NCBI GenBank assembly: GCA_001899685.1
Contig: MKWG01000011.1
Coordinates: 499,271-563,270, forward strand
Source: Sphingobacteriales bacterium 44-15
Lineage (GTDB): Bacteria; Bacteroidota; Bacteroidia; Chitinophagales; Chitinophagaceae
Direction of reading: 5' to 3'
Length of the DNA stretch: 64,000 nt
Shown here: piece by piece, positions 8,954 through 17,478 of the stretch
Numbering within the stretch: the first letter of the stretch is position 1
Layout of the letters: every line of letters starts with the position of its first letter
The notes under the pieces: model-generated
What the model was told of the DNA's origin: nothing
Database searches by the model: none
Seen by the model: only the letters and a program-made list of their open reading frames with translations
Program-made: the position numbers and the translations under genes

Positions 8954-9826
8954 ATGTTTATCTGGATAATCGTTATCATATTAGTTATTACTGCTATCTG
9001 GTACCTGACGCGTACAAAAAAACAAACGCTGACAGATTCTACAGATCTTCCTGTGCATGATAAGATCGCTCAGGAAGATGCTCATATAGACCGTCCCCTG
9101 GTATATAACGGCAGCGAGCTGGAGTTTTCTACAGAAGTGTTCCATGCAGTACTCACCAAACATTTTCAATACTACAACAGGCTTTTGGATGTAGACCGGG
9201 AAAAGTTTATCTCACGGCTCAGGAAATTCATTGATAATAAAATCTTTATTATTCATGCCAAAAAAGGCTACCGCGAGATGCCTATCCTCATCAGTGCGTC
9301 TGCCATACAGCTCACTTTCGGCTTAAGAAAATACCTTTTATCGCATTTTAACATCATCCAGGTCTTTCCCGAAGCTTTTGTAGGGCTGGAGCCTTTCCGC
9401 ATACTGATCGGGAATGTAACCGGCAACACTATTAATATCGCGTGGAAACAGTTCCTGGAAGGCTACAAAAACAAATATGATCTGCAGAACGTGGGGCTGC
9501 ATGAAATGGCCCATGCGCTCTATTACCAGAATTTTGAAACGGAGCTGTATGTGGACAAAGATTTTAAAGATGCATTCCAGAAGTTCAATGCAATAGGCGA
9601 TAAAGTATACCATGTAGAAAAAGTAGTGACCATCGGGCTGTATTCAGAATATGCCATCAAAGACTTCCAGGAGTTTTGGGCGGAAAGCATAGAAATATAT
9701 TTTAAAAGCCCCGACAGGCTTCAGCTGCATTATCCCGACCTGTATAAAGCATTGTGCGATATCCTGCACCAGGATCCGCTTAATTATCCTAATCATCTTT
9801 TTCAGGCGAGCGACGATGAGAGGTAG
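8954..9826 (+). CDS. mtfA: MtfA-type zinc metallopeptidase (M90)
   Basis: A 290-residue protein with one N-terminal membrane segment (residues 1-18) and then an MtfA/peptidase M90 domain. The zinc-binding HEMAH lies at residues 183-187, and the downstream FWAESIEIYF supplies the likely third ligand Glu. E. coli MtfA is a soluble peptidase that responds to glucose signalling through Mlc; this version is membrane-anchored. No Mlc homologue is visible nearby, so the regulatory link should not be assumed. It probably shares an operon with the DUF2130 gene. Confidence 0.85.
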   Translation: MFIWIIVIILVITAIWYLTRTKKQTLTDSTDLPVHDKIAQEDAHIDRPLVYNGSELEFSTEVFHAVLTKHFQYYNRLLDVDREKFISRLRKFIDNKIFIIHAKKGYREMPILISASAIQLTFGLRKYLLSHFNIIQVFPEAFVGLEPFRILIGNVTGNTINIAWKQFLEGYKNKYDLQNVGLHEMAHALYYQNFETELYVDKDFKDAFQKFNAIGDKVYHVEKVVTIGLYSEYAIKDFQEFWAESIEIYFKSPDRLQLHYPDLYKALCDILHQDPLNYPNHLFQASDDER

Positions 9827-9952
9827 TGAAACGTGAGAGGTGAAAGGTGAGATGGTGTAAAAACGCTGTAGTCGAGCATATCTTTTAAACTGAAGGGAGC
9901 TTCATTTCTCACTTCTCACATTTGACGTCTCACGTCTCACCATTCCCCCTTC
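9826..9952. repeat. Dispersed GTGAAA/TCTCAC hairpin repeat between convergent genes
   Basis: The spacer begins GTGAAACGTGAGAGGTG and ends with CTCACGTCTCACC, with about 70 bases between the arms. The halves are imperfect inverted copies and could act as a bidirectional 3'-end hairpin for mtfA and the thioredoxin-like gene. Confidence 0.65.
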
Positions 9953-9953
9953 C

Positions 9954-11444
9954 CTATCTGCTCAACTGCTGGTAAAGCTTCTTCCTGTCTGCGGGCTTCA
10001 GGGCATCAAACTCTATTATATTTCCTGAAGCGCCGATGATAGCATATAACGGCAATGCATACCCTTTTCCCTGCCAGAAGATCTTTGAAAGATCCTTTAT
10101 AAGACTGGGGTTGGCTTTGATATGACTGCCCTCGAGGTTGTAATATTTGATCAGCTCCTTCCATTCGGCTTCCTGCCTGTCGTTGTCAACAGAAATGAAC
10201 AGGTGCTCAATATTATTCTTCTGAAGGAATTTGGTGAGACCGGGCTCATACTCAAACTGGTCCTTGCAGGGGAAGCACCAGGTAGCCCAAAATTCAATAT
10301 ATACCGGTTTTCCCCTGAAGTGGGATATCAGCTCCCTGAAAGAGTTGATCAGCCTGTAATCTTTAATGATCTTTTGGCCGGAGGTAAAATCCTGCTTCAC
10401 TCTCTCATAATAAGCAATGGCTCTATCTGCCAGTGGCTGTATGTATGGGATATATACGCTTTTGGGATGCCTCTTTTTGAAATCATTAAAAAGGGCAGAC
10501 AGTATAACATAGTTTTTTTCAAGGCTCAGCTCAGAAAAGAGCAGGTCAGCCTCTACAAACTCCGCAACAGGCGGCTTTAAGTTGTGCTGTATCCGTTGTA
10601 CAGTTTCTTTGATATTTGCCACGGGATCTGACACGGATGGTGCCGCGCCATATTTTTGTTTCTGCCAGCTCAGGTAACTGTTCAGGTAATCGCCTGCATA
10701 GGTATTGAACCGGTCGCTGTAGCCAAAAGAACAGATTGCTGCCGGATTATTAACGGGATACTGCCGGTAGGTCGCTTCCCATAATGCTCCGAAATCCGGG
10801 GAAAAAGGCGCTTTATAAAAGGGATTATCTTTAGGCAAAGCAGAGGCTTCATATTTACTGGCGATCACTTCGGTAATGATAGAAGCGTGGTAGTAGTCAA
10901 GGGTAAGCTTAATAAAATCAAAAAAAGGCTTGTCAATCTTGTGCTCATCAAACAATTTCTTAAAAATATTCATCCTTACCGCTTTATCATCCCCTACATG
11001 CTTTTCAAGCATCGTGGCAATGGTGTCGCGCTTATACCGGGGAAGCAGGCTGCCCGGATATAAGAGTTGCCCGGAAGTCAGCAGCGTCTGGCCGTCTTTA
11101 TTCGGGCCATTAATAGTAACCGGCTCTTCTTCGTTGTCTTCGTCTATAGTTATCTTTATATTGTTACCTTTTTGTACAAAAAGCCTGATTTCCCTTTCAA
11201 CTACTATTATATTTACAAAGCCCGTCTGATCATCAGTGAGTTTGATCGTCAGAGGCTTTTTTCCCTTAATGGTATCCACCCTGGAGGCTCCCCAGAAAAC
11301 GGAATGCTGTACAGGCAAAAGAATATCTACCAGTCCCTCATCTATCCCTTGCACCATTACTTCTACTGTCGCGGCAGCCTTCTGCGCATTGGCGGCGTGA
11401 GCAGTTATAATAAGGATCAATAAAAACAGTCCGGATCTTTTCAT
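9954..11444 (-). CDS. TlpA-like thioredoxin-domain exported protein
   Basis: A 496-residue protein counted from the ATG at 11444, which gives MKRSGLFLLILIITAHAANA, a clear signal peptide; the longer frame upstream would lack one. A large N-terminal domain of about 360 residues is not recognised. The C-terminal thioredoxin-like domain has the redox motif CFPC at 390-393 (EFWATWCFPCKDQ). Such Bacteroidota proteins are periplasmic thiol-disulphide oxidoreductases related to TlpA/ResA. The partner is unknown. The gene follows lysA on the same strand with a 44-base gap. Confidence 0.82.
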   Translation of the reverse strand: MKRSGLFLLILIITAHAANAQKAAATVEVMVQGIDEGLVDILLPVQHSVFWGASRVDTIKGKKPLTIKLTDDQTGFVNIIVVEREIRLFVQKGNNIKITIDEDNEEEPVTINGPNKDGQTLLTSGQLLYPGSLLPRYKRDTIATMLEKHVGDDKAVRMNIFKKLFDEHKIDKPFFDFIKLTLDYYHASIITEVIASKYEASALPKDNPFYKAPFSPDFGALWEATYRQYPVNNPAAICSFGYSDRFNTYAGDYLNSYLSWQKQKYGAAPSVSDPVANIKETVQRIQHNLKPPVAEFVEADLLFSELSLEKNYVILSALFNDFKKRHPKSVYIPYIQPLADRAIAYYERVKQDFTSGQKIIKDYRLINSFRELISHFRGKPVYIEFWATWCFPCKDQFEYEPGLTKFLQKNNIEHLFISVDNDRQEAEWKELIKYYNLEGSHIKANPSLIKDLSKIFWQGKGYALPLYAIIGASGNIIEFDALKPADRKKLYQQLSR

Positions 11445-11488
11445 GCATGCAGGGGGTTGAAAGGAACAAGCAATATCGCGAATATACA

Positions 11489-12706
11489 TCAATCTGCAGC
11501 AACTACCTGTGTGTTCAGTATATCCTGCAATGTTTCCCGTCTCCTTATCAGGACAGGCTTATTATTTTTTACCAGCACTTCAGCCGGTCTGAACCTGGAG
11601 TTATAATTTGATGCCATTTCCATGCCATAGGCTCCTGCGTTATAAAGCACAAGATAATCGTCTTCCCTGATCTCGCTGATCATACGATTGTCGGCAAAAG
11701 TATCCGTCTCACAGATATTGCCTACCACAGTATAAGGCAGCATCTGCCCTGTGTCGTTTGAAATATTCTCGATATGGTGATAGGCGCCATAGAACATCGG
11801 GCGTATCAGGTGATTGAGCCCGCTGTCTACACCGGCAAACCTTATATCCCCGGATTGTTTCAGCACATTTACAGAAGTAATTAAGTACCCCGCTTCACTC
11901 ACCAGGAACTTACCGGGCTCAAACCATACTTCCAGCTTCCGGCCAAATTGCTTTTCAAAGCTGCTGAATTCTTCAGCCACTTTAGCTCCCAGGGCTTTGA
12001 TATCCGTACCCTCCTCTCCCGGTGCATAAGGCACTTTGAATCCTCCGCCAAGGTCAACAACCTTAAGATCAGGGAAATGGTTCACAAGACTAAACAGTAC
12101 TTCAATGCCTTTTGCAAACACCTCCACATCTTTTATTTCGCTGCCGGTATGAATATGAAGCGTGCGGATATGCAGGTTTGTTTCTTGCATGAGCGCCAGC
12201 ACCTTGTCAATATCTTCGAGGGGAATACCAAATTTGCTTTTATTGTGCCCGGTGGATATCTTGAGATTGCCCCCGGCCATGATATTGGGGCGCAGCCTTA
12301 TGCCTACGGGATAGCTGTGCCCGTACTTTCTACCGAATTTTTCGAGGTTGGAAAGGCTGTCAATATTAATATGTACCCCCAGCTCTTCTGCCGCTTCAAT
12401 CTCTGCAAATGATATATTGCTGGAGGTATACAGGATATTTTCCGGGGGAAAACCGGCTACCACCGCAAGCAGCACCTCATTCACCGAGCTGCAGTCAGCA
12501 TTGCAACCAATACTTTTGATATGCTTTAATATATTGATATTGGTAAGCGCCTTGCAGGCATAAAAAAAAGTAGCATTAACCTCTCTGAAGGCCTCTTTCA
12601 GCAGGTTGTACTGTTCCGTGATCCGTTCCGCATGATATACATATACGGGAGTACCGAATGCTGTTGCTATATCTGCCAATTGCCTGTGCGATAAAACCTG
12701 GGGCAT
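11489..12706 (-). CDS. lysA: Diaminopimelate decarboxylase
   Basis: A 405-residue fold-III PLP enzyme. The start at ATG 12706 (MPQVLSHRQL) gives the usual length; the frame is open further upstream but carries no family-like sequence there. Lys52 in FFYACKALTN is the PLP Schiff-base residue. HTGSEI, the glycine loop DLGGGFKVPY, FEPGKFLVSEAG, the Cys-Glu of NICETDTF and AGAYGMEMASNYN follow in family order. It converts meso-diaminopimelate to lysine, the last step of lysine synthesis, in the cytoplasm. No other lysine genes lie in the window. Confidence 0.92.
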   Translation of the reverse strand: MPQVLSHRQLADIATAFGTPVYVYHAERITEQYNLLKEAFREVNATFFYACKALTNINILKHIKSIGCNADCSSVNEVLLAVVAGFPPENILYTSSNISFAEIEAAEELGVHINIDSLSNLEKFGRKYGHSYPVGIRLRPNIMAGGNLKISTGHNKSKFGIPLEDIDKVLALMQETNLHIRTLHIHTGSEIKDVEVFAKGIEVLFSLVNHFPDLKVVDLGGGFKVPYAPGEEGTDIKALGAKVAEEFSSFEKQFGRKLEVWFEPGKFLVSEAGYLITSVNVLKQSGDIRFAGVDSGLNHLIRPMFYGAYHHIENISNDTGQMLPYTVVGNICETDTFADNRMISEIREDDYLVLYNAGAYGMEMASNYNSRFRPAEVLVKNNKPVLIRRRETLQDILNTQVVAAD

Positions 12707-12833
12707 ATTACCTGAAAAATTTGCCGCGAAATTACAGTAACGGGAGGAAAGCGGGAAAATAATAAAAATTCCCGCCGGTTGACGCAGTTTTTCTGCTGGT
12801 GCTAAAGTCAAGCCAATTATGTCTGTATGTTAT

Positions 12834-12916
12834 CGTGAAAAGTGAGAGGGTAAAGGTGAAAGACATGTTTCACTTCTCACACCAGCCTGCCGGCTGGCAG
12901 GTTTCACGTTTGACAT
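12834..12916. repeat. Dispersed GTGAAA/TTTCAC repeat with CCTGCCGGCTGGCAGG core
   Basis: GTGAAAAGTGAGAGG is followed by TTTCACTTCTCAC, then the palindromic CCTGCCGGCTGGCAGG, then TTTCACGTTTGACA. The words match the copies at 3.6, 9.8, 42.2, 43.3, 46.5 and 58.9 kb. This copy lies upstream of lysA rather than downstream of a visible gene. Confidence 0.6.
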
Positions 12917-13917
12917 AGGTAAGATCACAAAGCAGTATGCAAAAATTGGAATGATGGGAGAAAAGTTGAAACTAGAATATTGACAGATGGTTCGACCAGA
13001 TTCATTACTCTTCTTAAAAGCGAAATCTCCAATATTATTAAGGTGTTTAATAGTATACCCGTCAATGATTAAATGGAGTTTGCTTTTAACAACCTCGCAT
13101 ATTTTTTTCTATGCCACGAATTCCAGCGTTCTGTGCGGCGGGATGATTTTTGGATACAACAAAGCCACGGATGCAGGAATGGATTTTAATGTATTTGTAA
13201 AAAGTAAAGCTATTTTGATTTTGTATAAAAAATCAGCAGCGGTATATCAACACAAAAGACAAGCTGTATCGCCAATGAATATTGTAGTCATTATCGAGGC
13301 TGGGCTGACTCGAGGAACGGCTGTTCCAAAACCAACCTGCGCTTAATGCGGTATACTGTAATTGCTTCTTCCGGTTATTAGAATTTTGATTTCTTACGGC
13401 TTCGCTCTTTCAGCAACATCCGGCATACCATAACTGCACTCACCGAGTGCTATACCGAAAAGGTTTCAATAATTTAATTGGATTAAAGCAAAAGAAGAGT
13501 GACAATAAAACCAGCCCTGCTTTTTTCAAAAGATTGGCTAAACACTATTTAGAAAATATCCAAGGTAAGATGGGGCGCGGAAAGAAAGGTATGTAGTCAT
13601 ATGAGCAGGAAGAAACAGGCTACAACTGTAATGCAATACTAAAATAGCAATTGTTTTTAAGCTCCCTATATCTATTCGTATGTATTTTCTTCTACTTCCT
13701 GCATTGCTTTTCCATGATCAGTTTGGAACATTTTCAAAACTACTTTATTTTATAGCATGTCTGCTGGCAACGAGCTTTCCGTACTGTAATAGCTATTGGC
13801 TGAAAGCGTAAATAGAAAAAGTCCACTATAAATAAGGTCAAAATACTCCCGGCTGAAATGCTGACAACTTAACACCAGTACTAATAAAGGAGGAGAAACG
13901 GTTTAGCTTATCCAGGA
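12917..13917. other. Gene-poor 1-kb stretch, no supported gene
   Basis: Only short open frames occur here, the longest being about 119 codons from 12987. None shows a signal peptide, a recognisable motif or a convincing start. A piece around 13430-13590 reads as Lys-rich sequence in one frame (FFKRLAKHYLENIQGK) but is not bounded by a start. The sequence may be the decayed remains of one or more genes; I cannot say of what. Confidence 0.4.
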
Positions 13918-14808
13918 CTAAGCCCTGAAATTTTTCGGACTTATACCAAATTGTTGTTTGAATTGATAAGAAAAGTGCCCTATGGCACTATAACCGACTT
14001 TTAATGCTACCTCTGTAACGGGGTATCCTTCATTCAGTAATTTTTTGGCAGCCAGCATTTGTTTATGCAAATAATATTGATAAATTGTAGTACCGGTTGT
14101 TTTTTTAAAAGCCTGCTTTAAGGTTGTTTCGTTAGTTCCCAGGCTTTCAGCCAGTGTCTGAAGCGTAAAGGCTCTGCTTGTTTTTGCTTTATCAAGTATT
14201 TGCTTTGCCTTAAGCGCAAGTGTATTATGCTTCTTATACAGCCTGGTCTTTGTTTCTGCAGGTGACAGTAATTCATGTACCAGGTACAGTAGCATTTCCT
14301 TTATCTTAAGTCCGAAATATTTTTCCTGTAGCGAAGGCTCCGTAAATTGCTCACTTAAAAGTGCGTAAGAAATATCTTTAAGAGCTGCCCTATAGTATAG
14401 ATTTGAGGTAGATAATATAGCTGGCTTACGTTTAGTTACGTTTTTCATAAACAAATCCCATGTAGGAGATAAAGAAACCGGCAGGTCACCCAGTAAGGAA
14501 GCTGATAGTCTTATTTCAAAAAACTCCCATTTTTCAGTTCCGTTAAAAGAGAGCTTTGGATTGATCCCTCTTTCAAAGAAAAGCTGGGATCTGTTGGTGT
14601 GCACTCTTACCGGGAGTGGGGAACACCCTGTTTTTACAAAGATTGCAGATCCTCTGCCCACCAGAAAAAGCACGAGAGGGAAATTTTTGGGATACCGGTA
14701 ATGAATCGAAAAGGGACCAGTTCCCTTGTGAAAAAAAATTGAAAATAAGGATGTTGACACAATATTAACCTCGTGTCGCTTCTGGTTTAGATTGGGTTTT
14801 GTTTTCAT
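13918..14808 (-). CDS. AraC-family transcriptional regulator
   Basis: A 296-residue protein. The C-terminal third is an AraC/XylS double helix-turn-helix: LQTLAESLGTNETTLKQAF is the first helix pair and VTEVALKVGYSAIGHFSYQF the second, ending in the typical FGISPKNFR. The N-terminal 190 residues are a probable ligand-sensing domain without a recognised fold. The nearest neighbour on the same strand is ccmC-ccmD, upstream of it; no obvious target gene is adjacent. A perfect tandem 11-base repeat lies 58 bases upstream of the start and may be a regulatory site. Confidence 0.88.
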   Translation of the reverse strand: MKTKPNLNQKRHEVNIVSTSLFSIFFHKGTGPFSIHYRYPKNFPLVLFLVGRGSAIFVKTGCSPLPVRVHTNRSQLFFERGINPKLSFNGTEKWEFFEIRLSASLLGDLPVSLSPTWDLFMKNVTKRKPAILSTSNLYYRAALKDISYALLSEQFTEPSLQEKYFGLKIKEMLLYLVHELLSPAETKTRLYKKHNTLALKAKQILDKAKTSRAFTLQTLAESLGTNETTLKQAFKKTTGTTIYQYYLHKQMLAAKKLLNEGYPVTEVALKVGYSAIGHFSYQFKQQFGISPKNFRA

Positions 14809-14866
14809 CCAATATTAATCCGCCTTTTTTATATTACTTGGAAAGTCCGGCACAAAACAAAAGGGC

Positions 14867-14888
14867 AATTTTGAATTAATTTTGAATT
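14867..14888. promoter_or_regulatory. Perfect tandem 11-bp repeat upstream of the AraC gene
   Basis: AATTTTGAATT occurs twice head to tail (14867-14877 and 14878-14888). A one-helical-turn direct repeat 58 bases upstream of an AraC-type start is a plausible dimer binding site. AraC autoregulation is a common arrangement, but no binding evidence exists here. Confidence 0.45.
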
Positions 14889-15087
14889 TCTGTTTAAAGC
14901 AGGAAAATTTGAAATGTGCCCTTACGCGGGAGAATCACAGCACTATGGAACAGGCGTTATTGTATAAAAAAGATAATTGATCTGCCAGTGGCAATTGAGG
15001 GAATTAGCAATAAAATTACCGTCGGTAGTTCCTGGTATCAGAGCAGTATTTTATTAGCTTAATGCAGGAGCTTTAAAGCACACTCTT

Positions 15088-15324
15088 TTATTTATGATGC
15101 TCATCTTCAAGTTCTGAAATCCGCCTTTCAACCCCGAAAAGGTAAAATGCCAATAAAGTTAACACAACTAATACTATTACCGCAGCAATATAATGAATTT
15201 GGTGCGGCGAAAGCCGGAGGTTTTCATTTGCATTATTGTGAAATGATTGCTGCTGACAATAAGCATAATTGGACAGGGCTAATGAAAAGATGATTAATAA
15301 GATGGGCACGATCCGCTTACTCAT
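15088..15324 (-). CDS. ccmD: CcmD-like cytochrome c maturation small membrane protein
   Basis: A 78-residue protein from ATG 15324: signal-like MSKRIVPILLIIFSLALSN, then one transmembrane helix (about residues 46-66, IAAVIVLVVLTLLAFYLFG), then a short charged tail ERRISELEDEHHK. This layout, and a four-base overlap with the stop of the CcmC-like gene, fit the small CcmD-like protein that accompanies the haem-handling subunit. It would help the Ccm complex deliver haem to periplasmic apocytochromes. Confidence 0.75.
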   Translation of the reverse strand: MSKRIVPILLIIFSLALSNYAYCQQQSFHNNANENLRLSPHQIHYIAAVIVLVVLTLLAFYLFGVERRISELEDEHHK

Positions 15325-15986
15325 AATATATTTTTGTCTGTAATTTTTTTGATGCGGATCAGCAGTGTGGTGATCCATATTCCAAGCAAAGAGTATCCCG
15401 GTAATGCAATGCACCATAATAACATAAACATCCGAGGTTCAATATCGTTGGGATTGATCAACGGGTTTCCTTGTGAGCCAGGATGGAGACTTTCTACCAT
15501 GCGCGGAATGATAAACAGTGTAGGGAAGAGCATAACATAGGCAAAAATATTATACACGGCAGCAATCCTTGCCCTTCCGGTATCATCCTGCACGGCAGCT
15601 CTTAAAATAAAATAAGCGAAATAAGTAAGTAATCCTACAGCAGTGCCGATCTGTTTAGGATCTCCACTCCAGAAAGCTCCCCAGGTATATTTAGCCCAGA
15701 CCATCCCGGTGAATAATCCTAATAACCCAAATAAAAGCCCCGTTTTCGCGTATTGTTCAGCTCTTATATCATTAATTAATCTGCCGGTACGTAGAAAGAA
15801 GACTGAATTAACGACCGATGTAGTAAACAGCACCATCATTACCACCCATAAGGCAGGATGAAAAAAATAATTTCGGATAGTTTCATGAAGTGTATGCTTG
15901 TCAGGCACATCCATCAGGAATCCGGCAACAAAAGTTACAGCAAGTAACAATATACAGATAAGCTTCCACCATTTTTGCTTAATCAT
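15321..15986 (-). CDS. ccmC: CcmC/CcsA-type haem-handling membrane protein
   Basis: A 221-residue polytopic protein with about six membrane helices. The tryptophan-rich WGAFW lies at residues 102-106 (KYTWGAFWSGDPK), and periplasm-facing His residues lie in FFHPALW (about 43) and in ESLHPGSQG, the pattern used to ligate haem in CcmC/CcsA proteins. It would present haem for cytochrome c maturation, for example of the cytochrome lipoprotein at 3.7 kb. Only ccmC-ccmD are present here; ccmA, ccmB, ccmE and ccmF are not in the window. Confidence 0.85.
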   Translation of the reverse strand: MIKQKWWKLICILLLAVTFVAGFLMDVPDKHTLHETIRNYFFHPALWVVMMVLFTTSVVNSVFFLRTGRLINDIRAEQYAKTGLLFGLLGLFTGMVWAKYTWGAFWSGDPKQIGTAVGLLTYFAYFILRAAVQDDTGRARIAAVYNIFAYVMLFPTLFIIPRMVESLHPGSQGNPLINPNDIEPRMFMLLWCIALPGYSLLGIWITTLLIRIKKITDKNIL

Positions 15987-16089
15987 ATTCTTTGCATTCC
16001 CCTAAGTCAAAAAAAAGTTGCAATATCAATAAAATTTTTTAGAATTTTATTTTAGAAGGTTCTGAGGCTTATTTATATTCCTATGGATT

Positions 16090-17019
16090 TTAAAAACGAA
16101 TCCCTGAAACCTGAAGCAACTTATTTTTTATTTTCTCTCCGATATAATTCATTGCTTTGCCGTATGTTTCTATTCCGTGTCCAACATTTTCAAAGACTTT
16201 TATTTCTTTTAATGTCTTTATATGTTTTTTTGCATTGTCAATTGATTTCTGAAAAGGAAACAGCAGATCCTTATCGCCCTCAAGGAGATAGGTGTCTGCT
16301 TTAACTTCTGCCAATTGTTTGTCCATATAATATGGTCTTTCTGTCTTATCGTTATAGCGACTGATAGCGAAGACTTCATAATCCGTGATCAGCTTTTCAG
16401 CTTCTGCTGACAATTGATGATCAGGTTTTGAAAAAACAGCTTTATTCAAAAATGTAAGAACGTTCTTTTCGGTGGGTTTTATTATTGGCAGAAGGTTGTA
16501 ATAAAGGTTGCTTAACTTCATCGAAAATGGTTGCAAACATCCCGGGCTTAGAAGAAAGGCGGCTTTAATTTTGTCAGGATTAGTAATTCCCAATTTCATA
16601 CAGACCAGCCCTCCAAACGATGCACCTGCTATAAAAGCCTTGTTGATTTCTAATTTCTCCAAAACTTCATTTGCCCAATGCCCGTAATCTAATGATCTGA
16701 TGCCGGGAGTACCGCCATCACTGAAATTGGGAAGACCGTTTGTTTCTATCAAAAAAATCCGGAGTTTAACATTCAGATTATCCAGGCCTTTATCAAAATC
16801 CCAGAAAAGCGAAGTTGTTCTTGCCCCCGGAAAAATGACTAATGTTTCTGACCCGGTTTTTGTATTAATCCCCCAAACGTGCGTTTTTCCTAATGCTGTT
16901 TTTATCCCGATTCTCTCGTATTGTCTGCCATTAGCATGTTCTAACCGGTTTACCCAGTTTTCAAGATATTGGAAGTCTTTCTTTTCGTCTTTGAAAGCGG
17001 ATTTTCTTTTTATGTCCAT
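16090..17019 (-). CDS. Alpha/beta hydrolase
   Basis: A 309-residue cytoplasmic alpha/beta-hydrolase-fold protein. ETLVIFPGARTTS precedes the oxyanion region, the nucleophile elbow is GASFGG (Ser in FIAGASFGGLV), TYLLEGDKDLLFP places the acid, and NVGHGIETYG carries the catalytic His. No signal peptide is present. The substrate cannot be told. Codon use is more AT-rich than in the surrounding housekeeping genes. Confidence 0.85.
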   Translation of the reverse strand: MDIKRKSAFKDEKKDFQYLENWVNRLEHANGRQYERIGIKTALGKTHVWGINTKTGSETLVIFPGARTTSLFWDFDKGLDNLNVKLRIFLIETNGLPNFSDGGTPGIRSLDYGHWANEVLEKLEINKAFIAGASFGGLVCMKLGITNPDKIKAAFLLSPGCLQPFSMKLSNLYYNLLPIIKPTEKNVLTFLNKAVFSKPDHQLSAEAEKLITDYEVFAISRYNDKTERPYYMDKQLAEVKADTYLLEGDKDLLFPFQKSIDNAKKHIKTLKEIKVFENVGHGIETYGKAMNYIGEKIKNKLLQVSGIRF

Positions 17020-17080
17020 ATTGTTTTACTTGATGTGTCTGCCGGTACAAATACCGAATGAAGATATTAAAAATCCATTG

Positions 17081-17280
17081 TCAATACTTCACCCGCTCCT
17101 GCTCATCTTCCGCTCCGGTAGTTCTGCTACGGGCGGCTTTAAGCTTTTGCTTTTCAAAACTGCGGGTATAGGTCAGCTTAAAAGTCCGGGGCAGGAAATC
17201 CCGGAAAAGTCAACAGGTTCCGGGGTTCGGAACCCTATATTCAAACCGCTCCGTCCAATTCAACGCAGAATATAAGACAG
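17081..17280 (-). pseudogene. C-terminal relic of an outer-membrane TonB-type receptor
   Basis: Reading from 17280 down to a TGA at 17081-17083, one frame gives LNWTERFEYRVPNPGTC, an internal TGA stop, then RTFKLTYTRSFEKQKLKAARS and a charged tail ending RVKY. The second part resembles the last beta-strand and Arg/Lys-rich tail of Bacteroidota outer-membrane beta-barrel (TonB-type) receptors. It has no start, is interrupted, and lies in the 459-base gap before the MacB-like permease; the rest of that gap (17281-17478) shows nothing further. A full-length receptor of this type lies 3 kb away. Confidence 0.55.
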
Positions 17281-17478
17281 GAATAGAGCCTTGTGTCTAT
17301 TGTTCGCGAGCGTCGTATTAAATACAGTTGGCGGGATGTATAATTGTTACACAATTGAACACAAGGTGTTGCAAAACCGGACATCCCTGATATCACTAAA
17401 AAGTAAAAGTGATTGATTATTAATTGTTTGTTGTATTGGCATGGTATTTACCCGGAATCACCAACGAATTGAACACAC

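Noticed and set aside
12987..13346. A 119-codon open frame in the gap after lysA
   Set aside because: No recognisable motif, no ribosome-binding context and no neighbour link; may be chance or a decayed gene.
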